Shown here: piece by piece, positions 49,101 through 52,905 of the stretch
Position numbering within the stretch: the stretch's first letter is position 1
Layout of the letters: every line of letters starts with the position of its first letter
Assembly (NCBI GenBank): GCA_963971575.1
Contig: OZ020616.1
Span: 31,786,306 to 31,850,305, forward strand
Origin: Liopterus haemorrhoidalis
Lineage: Eukaryota > Arthropoda > Insecta > Coleoptera > Dytiscidae
Reading direction: 5' to 3'
DNA: 64,000 nucleotides
The notes under the pieces: generated by a model
The model's database searches: none
What the model saw: only the letters and a program-made list of their open reading frames with translations
Told to the model about the DNA's origin: nothing
Program-made: the position numbers and the translations under genes

Positions 49101-52100
49101 AGCCGCATTCAGAGCTCTTCAAATTAACATGTCGTAGACTGTTCGTTGTTACGCTACAAGTAATGATTCTATGCATTGTTTTAACGTTCGACGTACCGTT
49201 CACAGCAAGTTAGAAATTAATGTGCAACTACATGGCTTCGTAAAATATTTTCTATGTATTATCGTGTTTATAATTCTGTTGCCTTAGATTCTAACTAACT
49301 AAACCTAACCTAATTACCTAAATTGATCATATTTACTGTCTATCTTTGTAATTTTGAGCAAGATTTATTAATGATGACATTATGTTAGGTTATGTAAAGG
49401 CATACGATAACTACGGTCTCACTGATAGACTGAGATAGCCAATGTGTTTATATGTCTGTCTCATTAAAACCTCTCACTAGCTATAAGTTTAGAAAATTAT
49501 CCACAACTCGTATTAAAGGTATTAAATTTAGAGGTAGAATGGATTTACCATAAAGTAAATAGGTTAAAGCCTAAGAGCCCACGCTCGTCTAGGAGCTCCC
49601 GCAGACAAAATCTTAAAAAGGAATAGATATTTATGTATAATGGGCGAAATAATAAAGTGTATGGCACGAGGCGCAAAGTTAAAGCCCAACGCGAAGCGGT
49701 GTCCACATTGTAAACTATATTTTGCAAATTATTTTACTGAAGAACCCTATTATTATTTCAGCGTAAGGCCTCTTGTAATATAAATCCGGCCTGACAAATA
49801 AGCAAATATATAATATGTAATTATGAATTACTTCACAAAAATGAATGTGTGTAATTATAAATTATTATGTGGTTTAAGATAAAGAAGGGCAACAGATGTT
49901 AGTAGAGTTGTGAACAAAATAAAGAAAAACATTCAAAGAAAATATAAGAGAATAATAGATTTTAGAATAGCGTTAGTTAGTTACTTATAATTTTTGGCAC
50001 ATAGCACATGGTATATCAGACCACTCGTCCACCCCACTTTTTTTCTCGAAATTGCGAGTTAATTAAGTTGTGTAAATATTATATTTTTCTGATTTCAATT
50101 TATCTAAATTTGATTTTATATTACTTACTTTTCCTTCCGACAAGAATAAATTGAATTCAGTCACTATTTCGACATAACATATATTATCACAAGATAGAGG
50201 TCTGCACGGGCTCGGGATTGGCCCGTGGGCCAAGGCCCGACCCGGCCCAAGGGCCGGGTTCGGTCCTACTGACATGTATTATATTCCGGTTCGGGCCGGA
50301 TAAGAACAATAATACCTTTAAATAATATATTTTTAAACCTTTGTTAAAAAAATATATATATATATTTTTTTAACGAGGTTTATTCGGGCCGAATTTAAAA
50401 TTTTGTTGGGTTCGTGCCGGGTAGATGCAATAATTGTATTAATATATTCGGGCTCGGGCCGGGCCGGACTGGAAACATAACGGGCCGGGCCGGGTAAAGG
50501 TGGTCCAAAATAGGCCCGTGCAGACCTCTATCACACGAGCATCTTTATGTTGTAAAAATAATCTACTTAATACCTCAAATAAACTACAGTGTTTTTTTTT
50601 TCGCATTTGATCATTTTTTTTCTTGTACACCTAAAGAATGATTCATATGGAACAAGTGGCATACGCAAGGAGGGGGGATCAAGGGGCGGAAATTCGAAAA
50701 GAACTAAAATTATAATTACCGAATTTCAAAATTGCACATCCTTTTAATACCGATAAATTCCAAAGTTATGAAAAATCCCCTCCTGAAATATTTTCTGCGT
50801 ACGCCACTGAATGGAACCAGTAGTAGATATCCCCTTTTCCACATATGTTTCTACTTCTACCTGTAGTCTTAAATACACGCGTTTTTTAAATATTGTGTTT
50901 ACGAAAAATTATATTCACCATAACTCCTTGAAAGTAAAATATTTTTTAGCCAACGGAGTGGCCTAGCGCGTTAAATCGGACTGGTGAAAACAGTCTGATT
51001 TGTGAGATTGCTGGTTCGATTCTCCGTTGGTGATATTATTCGGGCGAGATTAGTGTTTACATTATTTCTATTTTCACAATCATTCACCCCTCATCCAGGT
51101 GTAGGAGGTCGCTCCCTGACATCGGCGATTAGCCTCGTTACAGAAATAGGCCGATGTAAAATAATAAAAAGTAATAAGTAATAATAAAAAAATAATAATA
51201 AAATATTTTTAATTTTAAGGGCTCAAATTGTCATAAGATTAGAAAAAAATAATAATTTAAAATATTTCACTTTCAAGTCCTCCTTTTAAGTTAAAAGTAC
51301 GAAAGTGAAATATTTTTATTTTATTTTTTTTATGCTCCTAGCTACAGACATTTCAAGTGTAAGAATACAAAAGTGTTTAAATCAAAATAAAAGGCACTTC
51401 GAACATTTGTATATGAAAATATTTTACTTTCAAGTTCTAGAGCAGGGGTTCTTAAACTGTGGTCCGCGAAACAATTTTGACATTAACTTTACATCCCCCA
51501 ACTTTTCGCTTTTATTTAATTAACTCATTTAATAAAAATCCTACATGGTTAAAACTTTTTGTATTTGTTGTTACCTAACTAGTTATTGACATAACTAAAC
51601 AATAATTACTAAAAATTTAATTATTTTTATTCTGCAAATTATTTACAGAAAACATATTTTCATAAGATCTATTTTGACCAATATTTGACCAAGAAATTTT
51701 TGCATGAGTTTAACGTATTATAATTTGTAATTTTTATAATTCTTTTTACTACTATTTTTATTCATTTTATGTTTTTTATTCGTAATGCCAATAAAAATGT
51801 TCATCTCTATAAATGCGCAAGACCATCTATTAAGATAATCAGCGATACATTTTTACCAATATTTATTATAACGTAGTGTCTATAAGATTATTGAACCAGA
51901 GATTAAGTCTCAAGAACGACGTAAACTGCCTTGGGTTGAGATGGGGTCCGCAAAAAAAAAAATATATGTTCAAGAGGGGGTCCTCGCGCTACATAAGTTT
52001 AAGAACCCCTGTTCTAGAGAATATCATTTTGTAAAATTTTTCCTAAACCCAACTCGATATACATTCCCTTTTAAAAATCAAAGTTGTCCTTGATATCTTG

Positions 52101-52779
52101 TGTTTCCGGTTTGATTCGGAAAAATTAATTACTGCCATTAAATTGTTTAGGTAGACCAACTCGATAACACATCGCATTTTCGAAAAAAAAGGGTAGACGG
52201 GTAATCTGATAAACCCTGTATAAGTCGCTATTAGGGCCTATTACAGCTAATTTATAATATAGAATAACATTAAAAAAACAAAAAAAAAACAAAATAAAAG
52301 AAAACTTGCATGGACGAACACAAATAAATTACATCAAAATTTATTCAAAAAAACGGAACATTACCATGGATATATTTATTATACAAACGTTTAAATAAAA
52401 TGCTAGTATTTAAACATAAAACAGAATGATCGATTCATTCAAAAAGAGAAGCAACTTCTTCACGAGAACTCTGTTGCCTAAGCTGACAGACAATTCATAG
52501 TACAGGTCTGACATCCTCGCATTAGACGCTTTCGATTAAAATGTGTGACTGAAAAATCTGTGTGAAAGAGATGTTCACAATTCTTTAGAAAGAAGGATTT
52601 TGAGCCTTTGTGGTTAAAAACTCCGTCTTTTCCTGACAAATGTTTTTTTATAAATATCTTTAATAAAATCTAAATCAAATTATCAGTAAAACAGTACCTA
52701 TATACATACCTTTCGTTTCACCTTTACTTAAAAAGGAAAAAAATAAAACTAAACATAACTGCAACAACCAAAGCTTCAT
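18364..52779 (-). CDS. Secreted trypsin-like serine protease, six exons, Ser/Thr-rich tail
   Basis: Join of 52779-52710, 48441-48249, 32525-32320, 29441-29221, 26356-26296 and 19019-18364: 468 codons. Introns are GT..AG with phases 1, 2, 1, 0, 1. Residues 1-22 are a hydrophobic signal peptide. A short propeptide with Cys25 ends at Arg34|IVNG. Catalytic residues are His78 (LTAAHC), Asp136 (YDIALMEL) and Ser233 (GDSGGP). Asp227, Gly256 and Gly266 form a trypsin-type pocket, so cleavage after Lys/Arg is expected. Cys pairs 25-152, 63-79, 199-218 and 229-259 fit the chymotrypsin fold, while the C136-C201 pair of that numbering is absent on both sides. The usual GWG is GLG. Residues 283-468 are a low-complexity tail: eight TTLSPSS repeats, then KRRRGHKRHR. 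No CLIP domain. Likely secreted as a zymogen; substrate unknown. The exon model is inferred from sequence. Confidence 0.9.
18508..18676 (-). repeat. 21-bp coding minisatellite in exon 6
   Basis: Eight units of ACAGAGTAGTAGAACTTGG (plus-strand sense) at 21-bp spacing, in frame with the protease, each coding seven residues of the type TTLSPSS. One unit has TTVSPTS. Copy number could vary between alleles without shifting the frame. Confidence 0.9.
19076..19500. mobile_element. MITE with TACAGGGTGT-type ends
   Basis: Left TACAGGGTGT and right ACATCCTGTA are inverted ends flanked by TA on both sides. About 425 bp, no coding capacity. Lies in protease intron 5 just past the exon 6 acceptor. Ends of this type are common among insect Tc1/mariner-like MITEs. 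Confidence 0.65.
19590..19930 (-). repeat. Possible LINE 3' end with TAAA-type tail
   Basis: An (ATTT)n-like run near 19616-19642 is followed by TGACTTCAACAGTCTGTG and its local inverse, similar to the 3' ends of other minus-strand LINEs in the window. No coding part was recognised. Confidence 0.35.
20233..20308 (-). other. tRNA-like module in family A, copy 1
   Basis: On the minus strand TTAATGGGTTAGAGCA (box A-like) and GAGTTCGAGTACC (box B-like) lie about 35 bp apart, a tRNA-gene layout. Stems are incomplete, so it is not an intact tRNA gene. It does not match the modules in copies 2 and 3. Confidence 0.6.
20778..20820. repeat. (GACA)n microsatellite
   Basis: About ten copies of the tetramer GACA. 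It is an internal part of repeat family A; the other copies carry only three or four GTCT units at the same place. Confidence 0.95.
21111..21440 (-). pseudogene. LINE reverse transcriptase C-terminal fragment
   Basis: Minus-strand frame with SLVRSNLEYATPVWNPIYLK and IERIENIQRKFFQYI, the conserved region after the palm of Jockey/CR1-type reverse transcriptases. The catalytic core is absent, so this is a 5'-truncated insertion in protease intron 5. Confidence 0.75.
21441..22290. other. AT-rich low-complexity intron sequence
   Basis: Consists of T/A runs and the (AAAT)n tract listed separately. Long open frames of Tyr, Phe, Leu and Ile here are products of the repeat. No gene seen. Confidence 0.5.
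22078..22163. repeat. (AAAT)n microsatellite
   Basis: About 20 near-perfect AAAT units. Similar tracts end LINE copies elsewhere in the window (33280-33296, 35064-35085). Confidence 0.95.
22291..22690 (-). pseudogene. LINE 3' end with poly(A)
   Basis: Minus-strand reading gives KTIQKLILEVMLNKVRRFPS, LFEITGVLSVPKLFLFN and a C-terminal basic run, ending in a poly(A) seen as T-run 22291-22309. This resembles the C-terminus of Jockey/CR1-type ORF2. Strongly 5'-truncated. Confidence 0.55.
22712..22875. mobile_element. hAT MITE, perfect 8-bp TSD
   Basis: Ends CAGGGCCGAATTTA and TAAATCCGGCCCTG are inverted repeats. TAACTAGC flanks both sides (22704-22711 and 22876-22883). 164 bp, no coding. Confidence 0.93.
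23440..23890. repeat. 114-bp tandem array, ~4 units
   Basis: TTATACCTAGGAAATCCTAAA recurs at 23461, 23575, 23689 and 23803, exactly 114 bp apart. Each unit has a GC-rich core (GGGCCGGGTACGGCCCGCGG) set in AT-rich DNA. It lies in protease intron 5. Confidence 0.92.
23955..24545. mobile_element. Element with long inverted arms (MITE-like)
   Basis: CACATAGTGAAGCAGAGAGC at 23970 is inverted at about 24530. Arms of about 70 bp match with a few differences and carry repeats of AGCAAAGCRGCG. The interior (~450 bp) is non-coding. Exact ends are unclear. Confidence 0.75.
24870..25125 (-). pseudogene. Harbinger nuclease fragment
   Basis: Minus-strand readings in two frames give HFKPLINKVGHKIGKKD, then AVPTKERLAITLRFL and AAGDSFTSMQYLF. 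This matches the region before the DDE catalytic core of Harbinger nucleases and aligns with FRRAIPAHERLVVSLRFLAT in the second copy at 46395-46832. Frameshifted and truncated; no catalytic residues remain. Confidence 0.8.
25229..26007. mobile_element. TIR element nested in the Harbinger element
   Basis: CATTCAGCAGACTCACC at the left and its inverse GATGAGTCTGCTGAATG at the right are about 28-bp terminal repeats. TAT occurs directly at both outer sides. CACCGGTGAG motifs recur inside both arms. No transposase. The interior hosts a hAT MITE. Confidence 0.75.
25394..25716. mobile_element. hAT MITE nested two levels deep, perfect 8-bp TSD
   Basis: Ends CAGTGATGGCATCCT and AGGATGCCATCACTG are exact inverted repeats; CAGTTATA flanks both sides (25386-25393, 25717-25724). 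323 bp, non-coding. Confidence 0.95.
26296..26356 (-). CDS. Protease exon 5: catalytic Ser
   Basis: A 61-base exon between TTTTATTTTAG and GTAATT encoding GDSGGPLQIFNETTGLYELN with catalytic Ser233. GGPLQ replaces the GGPLxC seen in most trypsins. NET is a possible N-glycosylation site. Confidence 0.93.
26357..26836. other. Intron 4 sequence without identified feature
   Basis: AT-rich intron sequence after the exon 5 acceptor; no repeats or open frames that could be assigned. Confidence 0.4.
26837..27075. mobile_element. hAT MITE with G-rich interior
   Basis: Ends CAGTGGCGGCGCTAGC and GCTAGCGCCGCCACTG are perfect inverted repeats. Flanks CCCTCAAT and CCCTCAAG (27076-27083) form an 8-bp duplication with one mismatch. 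The interior carries G runs (GGGGGGGC, GGGGGGGCC). Confidence 0.93.
27304..28580 (-). mobile_element. mariner element, irritans-like
   Basis: The imperfect terminal repeats share CTCAATAAGTCTC (27313-27325, inverted at 28560-28572), with TA at both outer sides. The 1,277-bp length is typical of mariner. The minus strand carries a transposase relic. It sits in protease intron 4. Confidence 0.9.
27360..28403 (-). pseudogene. mariner (irritans-like) transposase, frameshifted
   Basis: Cut-and-paste transposase of the DD34D type. The start Met is replaced by Ile (IDKKEFRVLVKHCYLM). The N-terminal helix-turn-helix part is open to about 28140 (EAKQWLDKRYRESAPGKSTI, GRPKSAVVPENIKKVH). After frameshifts the catalytic blocks follow: MDETWIHYY with the first Asp, HQDNAPCH with the second, and SPGLAPSD with the third Asp 34 residues further. 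The C-terminal block GIEKLEERWNECI ends near 27370. All three Asp codons survive, but the frame is broken. Confidence 0.88.
28806..28939 (-). repeat. tRNA-derived SINE
   Basis: On the minus strand GCGTAGTGGTAACACATCTG (box A) and GGGTTCGAATCCCGTTCAGG (box B) form a tRNA-like head. A short body (GCCAAAGCAGCAAAGGCCAT) and an A-rich tail follow. A partial copy lies at 56621-56707. Too diverged to be a working tRNA gene. Confidence 0.85.
29221..29441 (-). CDS. Protease exon 4: specificity-pocket Asp
   Basis: The acceptor GATTGCAG precedes 29441. The exon encodes GIIIGLGKESSSAW, the Cys199/Cys218 loop, and ends GGIDTCQ, giving the pocket Asp227. The donor GTAAAT follows CAA in phase 0. Confidence 0.93.
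29746..30797. repeat. ~121-bp satellite with 483-bp higher-order repeat
   Basis: Monomers of about 121 bp share TTTTGCAGATTTATTTTC, AGAAATGTCTAGGG and AAACTCTAGACACT. Four monomers make a 483-bp unit, seen twice (for example CTCTAGTCACTACTATATCC at 29831 and 30314), and the two units are nearly identical while monomers within a unit differ. Wholly inside protease intron 3. Two identical 74-codon open frames are by-products. Confidence 0.92.
30798..31359. other. Intron 3 spacer between satellite blocks
   Basis: No repeats or open frames assigned. Holds the less AT-rich segment ATAAGACGGCGGTTCATT near 31266. Confidence 0.35.
31360..31690. repeat. Detached block of the ~121-bp satellite
   Basis: Nearly three monomers of the family at 29746-30797, separated from it by about 560 bp and more diverged from the consensus. 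Confidence 0.88.
31691..32128. other. Intron 3 sequence with GC-richer patch
   Basis: 31730-31870 has GTACTGGGTACTGGGTACTG and a GC-richer segment (CCTTTCCGAGGCCTGAGGTG). An imperfect palindrome with ACTCCAGGGAGGCAATTGC lies at 32030-32085. No gene seen. Confidence 0.4.
32129..32302. mobile_element. hAT MITE, perfect TSD, beside a 5' splice site
   Basis: Ends CAGAGTTTCCCAAACT and AGTTTGGGAAACTCTG are exact inverted repeats with GTATAGAT on both sides (32121-32128 and 32303-32310). A (TA)n core lies at about 32208-32230. The protease exon 3 donor GTAAGT occupies 32319-32314. Half of a related copy is at 44455-44530. Confidence 0.95.
32320..32525 (-). CDS. Protease exon 3: catalytic Asp
   Basis: The acceptor TTTTTTCTTATAG precedes 32525. 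The exon encodes DLYHIRMGVSN, then YYDIALMELDQDANFTHVCL with catalytic Asp136. The donor is GTAAGT at 32319, phase 1. A hAT MITE begins only nine bases past the six-base donor motif. Confidence 0.93.
32870..33296 (+). pseudogene. LINE 3' end with (AAAT)n tail
   Basis: Plus-strand reading gives STNYLKKLASNL, then LNFHIPSFRTRHSSLFYLPQ and NRMCSYYEQ, the C-terminus of Jockey/CR1-type ORF2. A 3' UTR follows (CAATTTTGGCTATGCTGTTG) and the (AAAT)n tail at 33276-33296. Strongly 5'-truncated. Confidence 0.75.
33297..34480 (-). mobile_element. mariner element, mauritiana-like
   Basis: About 1.2 kb on the minus strand carrying most of a Mos1-like transposase. Inverted terminal repeats could not be resolved with confidence, so boundaries are approximate. 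It abuts the LINE tail at 33296. Confidence 0.75.
33330..34399 (-). pseudogene. mariner (mauritiana-like) transposase, frameshifted
   Basis: ATG at 34399 opens MSKFDQKKLHFRELFIFCFH. A small frameshift near 34325 leads to MLVEAYGESVPIDKSCREWF and RFKNDDFSVDDKPHSGQPKK. The central block has VTGDEKWIYF (first catalytic Asp), then VILQHDN (second Asp), and, after another shift, SPDIAPSDYHLF (third Asp). The end is WLNEWIASKDE and LPDRWGKIIAS. Compared with the roughly 345-residue family most of the length is present. All catalytic Asp codons survive, but at least three frame breaks make it inactive. Confidence 0.88.
34481..35063. other. Intron 2 sequence without identified feature
   Basis: AT-rich; no open frames or terminal repeats that could be assigned. 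Confidence 0.35.
35064..35850 (-). pseudogene. LINE ORF2 C-terminal fragment with (AAAT)n tail
   Basis: The minus strand reads NPPYVSFLGIYAEPHLTWDQ, then LIRNLKLEVSIDVALKAYFS, SYGLLIWGYSPAAKRIFALR and DCRDLFVKLNLMFLPSLFI. It aligns closely with the LINE at 40105-41335 and belongs to the same family. The 3' UTR and (AAAT)n tail (35064-35085) are intact; the RT core is missing. Confidence 0.85.
36040..37180 (+). pseudogene. LINE ORF1 knuckles and endonuclease, truncated
   Basis: 36055-36220 reads as successive CxxC..H..C knuckles (for example CANCGDNYTA), then an ORF1 tail. From about 36545 an AP-endonuclease follows: VVVISETHLK, an interruption by a MITE, then IIIGDMNCKHILWNC (about 37029-37075) and APDEPIYFATK (about 37150). 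The RT of this element is absent; sequence changes to a Dong/R4-like LINE near 37190. Clade likely Jockey or I-type. Confidence 0.7.
36653..36784. mobile_element. 132-bp palindromic MITE
   Basis: AGCCGGTTTCTGAAAGCTTA at the left is inverted at the right as TAAGCTTTCAGACACCGGCT, one mismatch in about 20. It lies directly after the ETHLK codons of a LINE endonuclease. The flanks CTTA(A) and CTTA suggest a 4-bp duplication but are not decisive. Confidence 0.85.
37190..39592 (+). pseudogene. Dong/R4-like LINE: reverse transcriptase and C-terminal nuclease
   Basis: A single-ORF type LINE lacking its N-terminus. Blocks: WRELYEHD, the GAPGVDGI-like region (APGVDGIVAFWWKSL), LIPKKRDLTNPKNYRPITSL, MAWVDYAKAYDTTSHALIP, GVFQGDSLSLLLFCISLLPL and catalytic FYMDDLKLY (about 38083-38110). 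A CRLCHHHP..HILSACP zinc-finger motif follows at about 39046-39096, then a restriction-enzyme-like endonuclease end (FSSPAEKNIS, KVKLVVLIVGVLGGMKASY, IPACRS, RMQKAVLLG). Several stops and shifts. Such elements use a site-selective nuclease rather than an AP type. The 3' UTR is cut at about 39595. Confidence 0.85.
39596..40104. other. Intron 2 sequence, possible lone hAT end
   Basis: Mostly AT-rich with no gene. At 39994 CAGGGGCGCACACAG looks like one hAT terminus and is followed by a G10 run, but no matching end was found. Confidence 0.35.
40105..41335 (-). pseudogene. LINE reverse transcriptase, Jockey/CR1-type
   Basis: Minus strand: TTDAILEYISFITDALESGE, FLDLSKAFDCISHDILINKL, VPQESILGPLLFPLYVNDFP (usual Gly replaced by Glu in the Q-[GE]-S motif), catalytic YADDTTLL, then YVKFLGIHIDPQLRWDQH, GWGHSPATHRIFALQRKVVR and the C-terminal domain to about 40225. 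One in-frame open block spans 41044-40472. The endonuclease is absent, so the copy is 5'-truncated at about 41335. Same family as 35064-35850. Confidence 0.88.
41336..41771. other. Intron 2 sequence, no gene
   Basis: Near 41385-41402 AAAAGTTCTAGGTACGCCAC followed by TG looks like one end of a CAGTGGCGTA-type hAT element without a partner. The rest is unassigned AT-rich DNA. Confidence 0.4.
41772..42620 (+). repeat. Dispersed repeat family A, copy 2
   Basis: Full-length form: 5' hairpin (AGGGTTTTGTAGGTATGACC..AAAACCCT), (GTCT)n, AAACGGCTAAACCTAGAGAG, then a long conserved AT-rich body, a tRNA-like module, GCATTTTTATTTTG and the 3' end GAAGCCATAGGC..GAACCTTGCT. About 85-90% similar by eye to copy 3. 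Confidence 0.88.
42325..42396 (+). other. tRNA-like module in family A, copy 2
   Basis: TAGTGTAATGGTTAGCATTC (box A) and GGGTTCGCTCC (box B) at tRNA-like spacing. It looks like a Gly/Glu/Asp-type tRNA head and is unlike the modules of copies 1 and 3, although the surrounding sequence is shared. Acceptor stem not complete. Confidence 0.6.
42768..43084 (+). repeat. Dispersed repeat family B, copy 2
   Basis: Matches 13428-13700 including GATATTTCTCAACAGA, ACAAAAGTTGCTAT and the end GGCGGTCAGTCCTGTGGTAG. It ends 20 bases before family A copy 3. Confidence 0.75.
43106..43947 (+). repeat. Dispersed repeat family A, copy 3
   Basis: Same order as copy 2 from the TTTTTTAGGGTTTTG end to CTGAACCTTGCT. 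About 40 bp of variable sequence surrounds the tRNA-like module; the rest aligns closely. Confidence 0.88.
43651..43724 (+). other. tRNA-like module in family A, copy 3
   Basis: TGGTAGCTCAGTTGG is a near-consensus box A and GAGTTCGAATCC a consensus box B, about 45 bp apart. The middle can form GCACT/AGTGC. The acceptor stem is not evident, so not scored as a tRNA gene. Confidence 0.65.
44181..44292 (+). repeat. Dispersed repeat family B, 3' part
   Basis: Matches the last ~110 bp of the family (TGTCATACGTATATGTAATG ... GCGGTCGGTCCTGTGGTGAC). Confidence 0.65.
44455..44530 (+). repeat. Half copy of the 32129-32302 hAT MITE
   Basis: AGCAACGATAGTGCTCCGC through AAAAGTTCGGGAAACTCTGG matches the right half of the MITE beginning at its (TA)n core. 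The left half is absent. Confidence 0.8.
44735..45790 (+). pseudogene. LINE reverse transcriptase, decayed
   Basis: Plus strand: LLDFSKAFDSINHEILLSIL, FFSSYLSKRSQVVVINN, LGVPQGNILG, then a gap that removes PLLF-type residues, and SDDTQIFYSYPF in place of the usual YADD motif. Thumb and C-terminal blocks follow (KNLWLIFDDKLKFSQHISF, LLTYGSVVYGPC, SARISPLTFTCLLGL). Multiple stops. Jockey/CR1 group. Confidence 0.78.
46320..46442 (+). pseudogene. MADF-domain protein 5' fragment
   Basis: MEWTNEKVLNLIDLYRDRPV followed by LWDCRLKDYKKR matches the start of a MADF (Myb/SANT-like) domain, the DNA-binding partner encoded by Harbinger elements. It stops after 40 codons at the junction with the truncated nuclease gene. 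Confidence 0.75.
46395..46832 (-). pseudogene. Harbinger nuclease N-terminal half
   Basis: ATG at 46832, MFTEEDLLIASAAVIILDSE, then FRMKSIDFEVLLNFVAPNI and FRRAIPAHERLVVSLRFLAT and SYMFKISKQIF. This is the region preceding the DDE_Tnp_4 core. The catalytic half is deleted. About 145 residues remain, against roughly 350-450 in intact nucleases. Confidence 0.82.
46990..47510 (-). pseudogene. Dong/R4-like LINE 3' end next to (TTA)n
   Basis: The minus strand reads KLDITLLDIETKQMFVIEFS then SPAEKNISLKEE, and after a shift YMDLLSELRKLYPGYKVKLV, VLIVGVLGGMKASY and RMQKAVLLGSLRIVRALD: the end of the restriction-like endonuclease domain. A 3' UTR shared with 633-750 follows, then ATTATTATT at 46992-47002. 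Strongly 5'-truncated; same family as 37190-39592. Confidence 0.82.
47511..48248. other. Intron 2 sequence, no identified feature
   Basis: AT-rich intron DNA just past the exon 2 donor; no gene or repeat assigned. Confidence 0.4.
48249..48441 (-). CDS. Protease exon 2: activation site and catalytic His
   Basis: The acceptor TTTTGCAG precedes 48441. The exon encodes ECGKANNIFDRIVNGRTV, then MCGGTLIGSRYVLTAAHC with the catalytic His78. It ends at a GTATGT donor in phase 2 (..ATCGA), whose last codon becomes Asp88 with exon 3. Confidence 0.93.
48785..49020 (+). repeat. Dispersed TACAGGGT-type repeat, copy 1
   Basis: Shares CCAAAGAATTGAATGGTAGT, ATTTTCCGGAACAAACC and ATACCAAGGAAAACTTTGAT with 52012-52240 (inverted) and 62998-63092. 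Non-coding. It lies in intron 1. Confidence 0.6.
49021..50194. other. Intron 1 sequence, no gene identified
   Basis: No reading frame with family resemblance. A short CTAAACCTAACCTAATTACC stretch at about 49300 contains two CCTAA units. GCGGTGTCCACATTGTAAAC near 49696 resembles the left end of the Harbinger relic at 46092. Confidence 0.4.
50195..50530. mobile_element. hAT MITE rich in GGCCCG
   Basis: Ends TAGAGGTCTGCACGGG and CCCGTGCAGACCTCTA are inverted repeats; flanks TCACAAGA (50187-50194) and TCACACGA (50531-50538) give an 8-bp duplication with one mismatch. The interior has many CGGGCC/GGCCCG motifs. Confidence 0.92.
50654..50809. mobile_element. hAT MITE, 156 bp
   Basis: Ends AAGTGGCATACGCA and TGCGTACGCCACTG are near inverted repeats. 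Flanks TATGGAAC (50646-50653) and AATGGAAC (50810-50817) match at seven of eight bases. Confidence 0.85.
50948..51203 (+). repeat. tRNA-derived SINE with (TAATAA)n tail
   Basis: The head (50949-51034) has CCAACGGAG paired with CTCCGTTGG (a 9-bp acceptor-like stem), box A GTGGCCTAGCGCG and box B GGTTCGATTCTCC, with an anticodon-like stem GACTG/CAGTC. The length suggests a class II (Leu/Ser-like) tRNA ancestor. The body includes CCCTCATCCAGGTGTAGGAG and the 3' end is TAATAA-rich. A tRNA pseudogene head, not a host tRNA. Confidence 0.85.
51443..52011. mobile_element. hAT non-autonomous element, perfect TSD
   Basis: Ends CAGGGGTTCTTAAACT and AAGTTTAAGAACCCCTG are inverted repeats with TTCTAGAG on both sides (51435-51442 and 52012-52019). 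569 bp, no transposase. A 5'-truncated relative is at 56925-57393. It splits a TACAGGGT-type repeat. Confidence 0.95.
52012..52240 (-). repeat. Dispersed TACAGGGT-type repeat, copy 2
   Basis: On the minus strand it starts TACAGGGTTTATCAGATTAC and carries AATGGCAGTAATTAATTTTT and ACAAGATATCAAGGACAAC, matching 48785-49020. It continues on the other side of the hAT insertion (about 51290-51434). Confidence 0.6.
52479..52672 (-). other. Unassigned ~64-codon open frame in intron 1
   Basis: The minus strand has an open stretch reading HLSGKDGVFNHKGSKSFFLK, NCEHLFHTDFSVTHFNRK and GCQTCTMNCLSA before TAG. The Cys/His content looks protein-like but no family was recognised. It could be the end of a transposase or other relic, or chance. 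It begins about 40 bases after the exon 1 donor and has no clear start codon. Confidence 0.3.
52710..52779 (-). CDS. Protease exon 1: signal peptide
   Basis: ATG at 52779 opens MKLWLLQLCLVLFFSFLSKG, a clear signal peptide, and the exon ends ..ACGAAAG before the donor GTATGT (52709). It leaves one base (phase 1), which completes Glu24 with exon 2. Confidence 0.85.
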
Positions 52780-52799
52780 GATTACTGGTTGGAGGCATT

Positions 52800-52905
52800 G
52801 AAAATACAAGAAATATTTAAGTTACTCATCGCTATCGACGTTTATGTTATCAACTTTTGTTTCCTAAATAACCCGTAATGCTGTTGTCATTTTTCTTTAT
52901 CAACG
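52800..52905 (-). promoter_or_regulatory. Possible proximal promoter of the protease
   Basis: Within 130 bp upstream of the ATG the minus strand shows GTTGATAA twice (GATA-type motifs; GATA factors drive many insect gut proteases) and a weak TATA-like TTAAATATTTC about 40 bp before the ATG. No start site can be placed. Tentative. Confidence 0.3.

Noticed and set aside
49281..49320. Interstitial telomere block
   Set aside because: Only two CCTAA units, within chance expectation for AT-rich DNA.
50949..51034. Functional class II tRNA gene
   Set aside because: Although the acceptor-like stem pairs, it is joined to a SINE body and TAATAA tail and the anticodon loop does not fit a standard Leu or Ser tRNA.
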